The notes under the pieces were generated by a model, which did not search any database, was not told where the DNA came from, and worked only from the letters and a program-made list of their open reading frames with translations. This document shows positions 56,509-64,000 of a stretch of DNA of 64,000 nt, one piece after another; the stretch's first letter is position 1, and every line of letters starts with the position of its first letter. The stretch spans positions 31,069 through 95,068 of the forward strand of contig JBAKBP010007975.1 of assembly GCA_037953745.1 (NCBI GenBank). Direction: 5' to 3'. The DNA is from Lithodes maja. Lineage: Eukaryota; Arthropoda; Malacostraca; Decapoda; Lithodidae. The position numbers and the translations under genes are program-made.

Positions 56509-57121
56509 TGTATCCTTTGTTATATAACATTTATGTTGTTCCCCTGACTGCCTGGCCAAACAGCCCCAAGGCCCCTAGCAAGGCCAAGGCCATAACTGAG
56601 CGCCCCCACAGAACCCTCCCTGCCTACCACAATAAAGCCTGGGTGACCGAAGCCACTCCATGGCGGGGAGCTGAGAGGAGGGTGTTGCTAGATTTAGTGC
56701 CCTCACACTTGATATTTTTTTATTAGCTTTATTTAATATTTCAAGCACTGATTATTAACCACGTATTCTTCTTAGTAGGCCTACTGATGTGAAAATTATG
56801 GAGTAGGCCTTTTAAGTTTATTTTTTACAGTATTTTTGGTAACGGTACTTTTTGTTTGATTTATTTGTTTTTCAAGATTTTTAGTACATGTATATAAGTT
56901 TCTCTCTAGTATGATAATTGTGAAGTGGCCTATTGTTTTGTTCTCTGCACATTTCATAGTCAACATCTATTACATATTGCTTTATTTGCCAACTGCACAG
57001 TATGCACTTCAGTTATTTCCACATAGTGATAAGTTCTTTTGTCTATATTGTGACGTCCCTGTTTTGGTTTGTTTATTTTGCAAGTTTTACATTATAATAT
57101 GTACACAAGAGGTCTTGTATA
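56509..57121. other. unassigned AT-rich region
   Basis: Nothing recognised. GC-richer 56540-56690 has no domain, and the rest is T-rich. It may include the 5' junction of the following LINE, which I could not place exactly. Confidence 0.4.
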
Positions 57122-59491
57122 GTGTGTCCTCTCACACATACTCTTACATCACACTCCGGACATGACTTGTATACGAACTTGCAAGAGAGTTCGCTTTATC
57201 AATTTGTTGGAACGCCAACCCGTGGTAATAACGTTCTTGACATTGTACTTGCAACAAAAGAAGAATTAATAGAGAATTTGAATGTTGGTGATGAATTCAG
57301 TAACAGCGACCATCGTACGATAACTTTCACTTTAAAGTTTACTAGTAACGAACCAAATAGTAGCATCGAAAAAGTCCCTAATTTCAAGAAAGCAAACTTC
57401 CATAAACTTAGAGCTATGTTTAAAGAAACTAACTGGAGCTTTTTAATTCACAATAACGACATAAATACATCTTGGAAGTTATTCGAAGCCACTTACCTAA
57501 AAGCAGTGCAAGACTGCATACCATCGAAAATACGGCGTCCAGGCCATAATAATAAGCCCAAATGGTGGAATAAAGATATTTCAAACTGCCTGCTTGCTAA
57601 AAAATGTGCTAATGATAGATTAAAATCCTCACAAAATGACGAAGAACGGCTGAAATTTGTAGAGCTACGACGCAAAGCCAAAAAGTTAATTAAGCAAAGT
57701 AAAAAGACCTTAGAGTTACATATTGCGAATCAAAGTAAAACAAACCCGAAAGAATTCTATAGTTATATCAGAAAGAAAAAAGTAGTTACTTCAACTGTTG
57801 GACCGTTAGTCGATGAAAATGGAGAATACACCAAAGACGAAGTACAAATGAGTAATGCCCTCAATACCTTCTTTGCATCAGTTTTTACAACAGAAGACCT
57901 CAGTGATATCCCTATACCATCGCCGATTCAGATTGATAATTCAGATGTTCTAAGCAATATATCCGTTACAGAGAGAGAAGTATTGAATTGTTTAGATAAA
58001 CTCAAGGTAAATAAAACGCCTGGACCTGATAAAATCTCGCCTAGAGTTCTAAAGGAAGCTAAGGATGAGCTCTCCAAACCACTGACATTACTATTCAATA
58101 AATCCTTGCAGTCTGGAACTATGCCCGATCAGTGGAAGCTAGCCAACGTAACACCGATATTAAAAAAAGGCAGCAAATCCCTACCCAGTAACTATCGTCC
58201 AATTAGCTTAACCTCAGTTGTATGTAAAATGCTAGAAACGGTCATACGAGACAGACTCGTAAATCACTTAGAGGAAAATAACATACTTAAAGATACTCAA
58301 CACGGCTTTCGTAAAAAACGTTCCTGTTTAACAAACCTCTTAGACTTCTTCCACGATATCCTCAACCTCTACGATGAGAGTAAAGCTGTAGATATTATAT
58401 ACCTTGATTTTCAAAAGGCCTTTGACAAAGTTCCCCACAAACGTTTACTGCTAAAACTAAAAGCGCATGGAATACAAGACGGTGTGTTGAAATGGATAGA
58501 AAATTGGCTCAGCGACAGAAAGCAAAGAGTAGTCATAAACGGTAAGGCATCTAAATGGACCAATGTAAGTAGCGGGGTACCCCAGGGATCGGTACTAGGA
58601 CCAATTCTCTTTCTAATTTACATCAACGACATAGATGAGGGTCTCACCTGTACAATCTCAAAATTTGCTGACGATACAAAAATTGCAAATAGCGTACTCT
58701 CAAAAGAACAAGTTGACGTAATGCAACACAATCTAGATAAATTGTCATGTTGGGCCCAAATTTGGCAAATGAGTTTCAATGCGGATAAATGTAAAGTACT
58801 ACATATCGGATACCTAAATGAGAAAGCAAACTATTCGATGAATGGCACTCAGCTTAAGAATGTAAACAGAGAAACCGATCTGGGAGTAACAATATCGAGT
58901 AACCTAAAACCGAGTCAACAATGTTCAGAAGTTGTTAAGAAGGCAAACAAAATAATTGGCTTTATAGGCAGGTCATTTGAGCATAAATCCAAAGAAGTTA
59001 TCCTAACCCTTTACAATTCCTTAGTCCGCCCTCTTCTGGAATACTGCGTTCAATCCTGGTGCCCTTATTACCAAAAAGATATAAACAAGCTAGAACGAGT
59101 TCAACGTAGAGTTACTAAAATGATACCTAGCCTAAAGAACAAACCATACGAAGAGCGTCTTAGAGAATTAAATCTATTTCCTTTAACCCAGCGCAGATTA
59201 AGAGGTGACTTAATTCAAGTGTTCAAAATCATCAAAGGCATCGACAATATGAACTGTAGTAAGTACTTCACTATCGACCAAGCTAATTACACGCGGGGAA
59301 ACGGTTGCAAAATTATTGGTAAATCTTTTAACTCACACGAATCTAAGAATTTCTTCTTCAATCGAGTTGTCAACTTGTGGAATGGGCTTCCCCGAAACGT
59401 TATAGACTGCATCACCGTGGATTCATTTAAACTCCGCCTAGACAAATATCTCGCATCAAACCCGCGACTGACTGCGTTTGTAAATGAATAA
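57122..59491 (+). CDS. LINE ORF2: endonuclease C-terminus plus full reverse transcriptase
   Basis: 789 codons open without a stop. The first codon is GTG and not a genuine start; the first in-frame ATG is near 57416, so the protein is 5' truncated. Residues about 15-70 are the end of an APE-type endonuclease (GTPTRGNNVLDIVLA, then SDHRTI with the catalytic His). A linker follows, then RT: NKTPGPDKISPRVLKEA, NYRPISLTSVVCK, GFRKKRSC, IIYLDFQKAFDKVPHKRL, SGVPQGSVLGPILF, SKFADDTKIA and SFNADKCKVLHIG. The thumb and C-terminus end with VVNLWNGLPRNVIDC. All RT catalytic Asp residues are present. The enzyme nicks target DNA and copies its RNA there. It is AT-rich, unlike the DIRS coding regions. The clade is somewhere in the CR1/L2/Rex-Babar range and is not fixed here. 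Confidence 0.88.
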   Translation: MCPLTHTLTSHSGHDLYTNLQESSLYQFVGTPTRGNNVLDIVLATKEELIENLNVGDEFSNSDHRTITFTLKFTSNEPNSSIEKVPNFKKANFHKLRAMFKETNWSFLIHNNDINTSWKLFEATYLKAVQDCIPSKIRRPGHNNKPKWWNKDISNCLLAKKCANDRLKSSQNDEERLKFVELRRKAKKLIKQSKKTLELHIANQSKTNPKEFYSYIRKKKVVTSTVGPLVDENGEYTKDEVQMSNALNTFFASVFTTEDLSDIPIPSPIQIDNSDVLSNISVTEREVLNCLDKLKVNKTPGPDKISPRVLKEAKDELSKPLTLLFNKSLQSGTMPDQWKLANVTPILKKGSKSLPSNYRPISLTSVVCKMLETVIRDRLVNHLEENNILKDTQHGFRKKRSCLTNLLDFFHDILNLYDESKAVDIIYLDFQKAFDKVPHKRLLLKLKAHGIQDGVLKWIENWLSDRKQRVVINGKASKWTNVSSGVPQGSVLGPILFLIYINDIDEGLTCTISKFADDTKIANSVLSKEQVDVMQHNLDKLSCWAQIWQMSFNADKCKVLHIGYLNEKANYSMNGTQLKNVNRETDLGVTISSNLKPSQQCSEVVKKANKIIGFIGRSFEHKSKEVILTLYNSLVRPLLEYCVQSWCPYYQKDINKLERVQRRVTKMIPSLKNKPYEERLRELNLFPLTQRRLRGDLIQVFKIIKGIDNMNCSKYFTIDQANYTRGNGCKIIGKSFNSHESKNFFFNRVVNLWNGLPRNVIDCITVDSFKLRLDKYLASNPRLTAFVNE

Positions 59492-59745
59492 CTTTATTTT
59501 ATCCCCCCCTCAGTTACTAACCCATCTGTCCCCTACTAACTTCCTAATCCTGCCACGGACATTAGTTCCAGGGCAGTAATTCGCTTTCCAATGTTCCCTT
59601 ACCCACTCTAAACCACTGTTTGGACACTTGATCCTCAGTGTTTTGGAGGACAAGCAACCTAGAAGGGTCACTAGATCTGTTGTTGCTTGATTTCCTTTGT
59701 ACTTTGTACATAAGACTGTTTGTATAATGGAGGTGGAGGGAGGGT
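59492..59745 (+). other. 3' untranslated end of the LINE
   Basis: Follows the ORF2 stop and ends around TTTGTACATAAGACTGTTTG and TATAATGG near 59730. No poly(A) tail is present. A repeated-hexamer or microsatellite 3' end would suit CR1-like elements, but the exact terminus is uncertain. Confidence 0.5.
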
Positions 59746-59763
59746 TGCTCTAATGAAGTGGGG

Positions 59764-59822
59764 ACGAGAGAGAGAGAGAGAGGTGAGTGAGTGAGTGAGT
59801 GAGTGAGGGAGGGAGGGAGGGA
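59764..59822. repeat. GA/GTGA/GGGA compound microsatellite
   Basis: (GA)n, then (GTGA)n, then (GGGA)n in direct succession. Confidence 0.9.
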
Positions 59823-59848
59823 GTTGTTATTTAGCTGTTATTTAGCTG

Positions 59849-60484
59849 TTAACCTCTGAAGTGCGCACGGGGGTAAATGAAAACGTCCCCCTGTGCTGAC
59901 GTATTTGAGGTTTTTCGTCACTAAAATATTCATTGTACCATTAATAGCATTAATAATTATCCATATGCGCCTATTATGGGTTGATTATAAAGGTATTAAC
60001 CTGAAACAACAATAAAACGAGTGAAAACAGCGTTTGGATGGTCAAAATCGGAGATATAGCCCGCGAGTTGTATAATGTATGGGTGAGGCAAGCTAGCTTC
60101 CCGCCAATTTTCCCCAAGGCCACTGCGACACAGTCGATCGATACTCTCTCTCTCTCTCTTGCACTCAATGGTCATCAGTGATGACAACACCCTGCTTGCA
60201 ACTCGCTAATGTTAGCACGAAAATATACCTCAGAATAAGGGAATAATAGGGAAAATAGGTGATAACTGAGGAATAGGAGGAAAGTGGGGAAGGAGGGGAG
60301 GTAGAGGACTGAGATTTTGCATGGCCCAGGGGCCAAACAAAAATAAAAAAATAAAAAAATAAAAATAAAAAAAATATTTTTTTTTCGATGTAAAAAGTTG
60401 ATTTTTAGTTTTACTTACTCCAGAGAGTCTTCCCGCAGTCCGCCGGGGGAACTCTTAAGAGTCTTCCCGCAGCTCCCGGGTTAA
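59849..60484. mobile_element. TTAA-bounded non-autonomous element, copy C
   Basis: 636 bp between TTAA (59849-59852) and TTAA (60481-60484). The left end CCTCTGAAGTGCGCACGG and the inverted right end CCCGGGAGCTGCGGGAAGAC form an imperfect inverted repeat. It shares the core with copies A and B. Near the right end the motif GAGTCTTCCCGCAG occurs twice. It contains an A-rich simple repeat at 60340-60380. Confidence 0.65.
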
Positions 60485-61360
60485 GGATAGAGGGATATGA
60501 GAAAAAGAGTGGTAGAAGGGAGAAGGGGGGGGGGGGGGGGAGGTTTCTCATTGAATACTATGCACAATGAAACTATGTAATTTCCGCAGTAGTACTAATA
60601 GTATTTAGTTGTCATTAAGATCATGGCATCATCATATTTTTCTCATTGTATATTACAGTAACATTGTAGGTAATGCTAGTTAAATATAAAAACATGTATT
60701 ATTGCTTTTTAAGGTCATATTTGTTGGGACTATTATTTAACCATTTAATTAAATAATATACTTGAATAAGAAGACTATTTTTTCATGTAGGCCTCTATAG
60801 GACAGCCTATATTCACAAAATGTATTTTTTAGTAGAATGTTTATAAATGGAAAGGGCTCAACTCATCTTTAGATATTTGCAGTATATAGTCATTATTTTT
60901 AACCCTCTCATTCCTTGAAAGGAATTATGTTTAATCCTTGCAATATGGTGATGCATTTCTTCTTGTGGCTATCATTAGGCAATTTTATTTAGTTTAGGAA
61001 GGATATGTTATACTGAAAGGACTAATTAATAGTTTTTATCCCTTTTTTCCAAGAATTTCTCCCTAAGCTACATAAAATCACGTAATAATAACTAGAATAA
61101 AATGTGAAAGTACAACATAGGTATTCAAGGCTATGGTGACGCATATATTAATATTTTACTGGTTATTATTAGACAAGTTTTATTCAGGTTAGAAAGAACA
61201 TATTCGTATCAAATGGTTAATTTATACCAAAGCACTCCCTAAGCAGAATAATACTGTCTAACATTAGCCATCTGACAGAAGCATTAATAAAGTAAAGAGA
61301 GTGTTGTCAACTTGACATGTTTTCTTTTGGAGGCCATTCTCAATCATTTTAACATATTGT
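60485..61360. other. unassigned AT-rich region
   Basis: Contains a run of about 16 Gs near 60527-60541 and otherwise featureless AT-rich DNA. I saw no coding or structural element. Confidence 0.45.
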
Positions 61361-61490
61361 CTGTTTCGAGTAGTAAACAGTGCATTAGCACTTCACACTG
61401 TCAAATAGTATAAGTTTAAAGAAGGTATGAAACTGTTTCGAGTAGTAAACATGCAGTAGCACTACACACTGTCAAATAGTATAAGTTTAA
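61361..61490. repeat. 72-bp tandem duplication next to a TTAA insertion
   Basis: CTGTTTCGAGTAGTAAACA to AGTATAAGTTTAA occurs at 61361 and 61433. The first copy continues AGAAGGTATGAAA, whereas the second is interrupted at TTAA by foreign sequence and the same AGAAGGTATGAAA resumes at 63018. Confidence 0.82.
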
Positions 61491-63017
61491 CCCATTGGCT
61501 TTGGGAGACGTTCCGGAACGTCATGGCAATTTACAGGCTTTTAATTGAAGCATCTTAGCCCATTGAGCACCAGCTGATTTATAATATATGTACAACGAAG
61601 GACCAGCAGGTTGTCATTTTTGTTTTCTTTAATACACATGGGGCCCCCCTGATACTACTCTCCTTGACGCGGTTGGGGGGCTTCGGGGTCGGCGACTGGA
61701 GCTTGATGGGGGATGGTTGCGGTACTTACCCTTCCTATCTCCCCTCGAGCTTTTGTCCTCAGCTTGACTAATTTTGAGTAGTTTTCCATTCCTCATTCTA
61801 TGATTTTCCCCTTCTATTCTTACTCTGTCCCATTTGGGGCTGTCCTCGGGAAGCCTATATCTCATGTCTCCCTGGCCTGGCTAGGTAGTAGACTCTTGGC
61901 CTGATTTGTCTCTTCGGTTGCTGATGTGGCCGGACTGACTTGATTCCCTTCGGTAATGCATTTTTTGCTTCTCGATGTGATTTTTTCTACCTTCGACCTG
62001 ACCTTTCATTCCTTCGCCCTGACCGCTTCTTGGTTGGTGTTGCGGTGTAGCAGTTCTTGCCTCATCCTTCGGCCCTGCCCTATGAGAGCTCTGATGTGGA
62101 GCTCATGTGGTCCGGCTGAACTGGTGAAATGGCGAGAAATGTCTGCGTGTCTTCACCTTCCTCGATTTGTTCCCCTACTGCCCTTCCCTATCTATCTTGA
62201 TTCGTTTAGTTATATATCTTGATCGAATCCTTCGGGCCAGCCCTATGAGAGTTCTTTTGTAGAGCTCAATGGTCTGGTTAAACTAATATTAAAAAAAAAA
62301 AAAAATACACATGGGATGGGTTAGTAATGAAGGAAAAACCACAAAAAACGTTCACCTAGGTCATTTAGGGGTCCTGCGGGGCGGCGGAAAGTCGCAATTA
62401 ACATGGGGAAATAGGTAGGCAAAATACTGGAAAATCACTCCCGCGGCCGCCCACACACACGCGGCTGGACATGGAGAGTTTCCAACCATCGGTATTGTTG
62501 CGTGGGATACTAAAGCAGTTCCCATACAAATCTGAACCCTCTAGGTGCTATAGGACAAGAGTAATTAACGCGAACGTAACCATTGCGTCGCTGGGTTTAG
62601 TGTTACTGTACATACATACAGTAGGTGACGCATAAAGTGCGTCGCTGGTACTCAAAGGGTTAAAGCCTGTAGAATCGAGTGCGAGGGAGCGGGAGCACGA
62701 CAGGCCACACGTCCTTCCTCCAGCAAGCCGGCCGCGGCACTGAGGACTCTAAGGCATACTCTCGCGAGATATACCAGCGCTGCCAAAGGCAAATGTAGCG
62801 CGACATTAGCGATAATTACTCATTTTAGCGAATGTCTATGGTAGCACCGCGGGTGAAGCCTGTGAGCTACGAAGCTCATTTTGGTGTCATTTTGAAGCTA
62901 TTTTCTTCTAGTTTTTGGCTGAATATACTTCATTTCATTTAGACACTTGCCTAATCAATCAGGAGTGCCTGAATGATCCCTAATATGGCAGAAATATGCC
63001 CGCACCATAGGGGTTAA
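61487..63017. mobile_element. TTAA-bounded element D with a nested retroposon
   Basis: Inserted exactly at the TTAA of the second 72-bp unit, with TTAA at both ends (61487-61490 and 63014-63017). The first unit shows the empty site. Left end CCCATTGGCTTTGGGAGACG; right end inverted CCCCTATGGTGCGGGCATAT. An inner TTAA at 62660-62663 has an end (inverted CCCTTTGAGTACCAGCGACG) closer to the left end, so two related units may be joined. No transposase frame. A poly(A) retroposon lies inside it. Confidence 0.7.
61643..62305 (+). mobile_element. poly(A) retroposon with 12-bp target duplication
   Basis: AATACACATGGG occurs at 61631-61642 and 62304-62315 around about 660 bp that end in about 15 As, the hallmark of target-primed retroposition on the plus strand. 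Two related modules near the 3' end (CCCTATGAGAGCTC at about 62085 and CCCTATGAGAGTTC at about 62242, each with GAGCTCA.. and GGTC-GG-T) suggest an internal duplication. No coding domain or A/B boxes were identified, so it could be a SINE, a LINE tail or a processed non-coding RNA copy. Confidence 0.72.
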
Positions 63018-63181
63018 AGAAGGTATGAAAAAGGTAATTAACGTATCCTTCATAATTTACCCTTCAATATATATTTTGGTACTGTATAAGCCCATCTAGT
63101 GCGTTGTTATGTGCGCGATTAGTTTGCTTGGGAAACAGATTAACTTGCTCATGTAGTAATGTACACCCCTATGTGGTAGAT
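63018..63181. other. spacer between element D and RTE copy 2
   Basis: AT-rich DNA, continuation of the 72-bp unit at its left edge. Nothing else recognised. Confidence 0.4.
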
Positions 63182-64000
63182 TCTATCTATCTATCTATTG
63201 CCTGACGCCGTGATCCCCGAAGGGGTGGTGTGTTCTTTTATTTATCTATCTATCTATCTATCTATTGCCCGACGCCGTGATCCCCGAAGGGGTGGCCACG
63301 AACGAACCGCCCCCATGCACCTCTGTCCCCAGTCAGTCGACGCCCCTCCCCCCAACCAGCACCGCCTTCGTTCATGTAGTTCCTCACTCCATCCTTCCAC
63401 CTCATATTCGGTCTACCTCTCCCCCTCTGTCCCTCCACCTCGCTCTCGTACACCCTCTTAGTCATTCTCTCGCTTTCCATACGTTCCATATGGCCGAACC
63501 ATCTCAAGTTGTTCCTTTTCACACTTTCCAGCACATCTACCTCCACACCACACCTCCTTCTTACTTCCTCATTAGTCTGTCTATCCCTCCATGTAACTCC
63601 GCACGCACTCCTTAAGTAATTCATTTCCACTGCTCTCACTCTTGGTCTGAGTCTCTCAACCAACGTCCATGCTTCGCTTCCGTAAGTCAGTGTCGGGATT
63701 ACCACACTGTCATGCAAGGACTTCTTCACTTCCATACTGACCACCCTATTTCTTGTTACTGCTTTTAGCGTTCCTACAACCCTCTTCCCCTGTTGTACCC
63801 TCTCCCGCACCTCTTCATCCATAGTCCCATCTTTACTCAACACACTGCCCAGATACTTAAAAGAGTTGACGATCTCCATAGCCTGACCGTTCAGCTTCAC
63901 CTCACACTCTGTGACTTCACCCCTTTCGAAGACCATAACCTTGCTCTTCCCTGTATTTACCTTCAAATTCCGTTTTTCGCACACAGTTCCAAACTCATTT
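63182..64000 (-). mobile_element. RTE-type LINE, copy 2, runs off the window
   Basis: Minus-strand frame (63984-63262, open to the window edge) nearly identical to the copy at 53276-54337. It has KYLGSVLSKDGTMDEEV, RWFGHMERM and RGRGRPNMRWKDGV; the RT active site lies outside. The 3' end is doubled. CTATTGCCTGACGCCGTGAT with GATCCCCGAAGGGGTGG appears at 63196-63228, followed by a second (TATC)n and the same end sequence at 63245-63295. Confidence 0.82.

Overview
The window looks like heterochromatin-like, repeat-dense DNA from an animal. I saw no host gene I could recognise. Nearly every base I can assign belongs to a satellite array or a transposable element. An arthropod, most likely a decapod crustacean, fits best: DIRS1-like retrotransposons, piggyBac, hAT, RTE-type and Gypsy-type elements occur together with dense microsatellites. 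That placement is inference and rests on no host marker.

Layout. 1-947 is the C-terminal part of a piggyBac-type transposase, followed by a 170-bp tandem repeat. 1753-32736 is a tandem satellite with a monomer of about 512-530 bp (38 monomers counted by one landmark). It is interrupted by a 5'-truncated LINE (2833-4692), a complete DIRS1-like element (DIRS-1, 6424-14431) and two copies of a hAT-type MITE (17623-18246, 20415-21031). A second DIRS copy (DIRS-2, 32737-40935) ends the array. 40936 to about 48150 is a Ty3/Gypsy-related element whose integrase lies before the reverse transcriptase (Gmr1-like order), with a single open frame of about 1.7 thousand codons. 48.3-64 kb is a patchwork: LINE fragments, a tiny LTR element (TRIM-like, 49724-50540) with a tRNA-like pol III unit inside each LTR, a family of TTAA-bounded elements (four loci), two RTE-type copies and one LINE with a long uninterrupted RT frame (57122-59491).

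How the parts relate. Both DIRS copies have the full architecture: inverted terminal repeats, an internal complementary region that is the exact complement of the joined element ends, and remnants of gag, RT, RNase H, a methyltransferase-like domain and tyrosine recombinase, all on the minus strand. DIRS-1 sits in a satellite site whose empty paralogue is visible at about 19340, so insertion without target duplication can be read directly. The hAT MITE sits within a few bases of the same monomer position.

The most unusual signal is in the DIRS coding regions. Their sense strand is almost emptied of adenine. Where the two copies differ, adenine in one is replaced by C, G or T in the other with no excess of transitions, a pattern that resembles adenine-specific mutagenesis. 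This also removes stop codons and produces many long, meaningless overlapping frames. The second most unusual feature is the TRIM-like element with a pol III promoter in its LTR, reminiscent of plant Cassandra elements, which carry 5S rRNA sequence.
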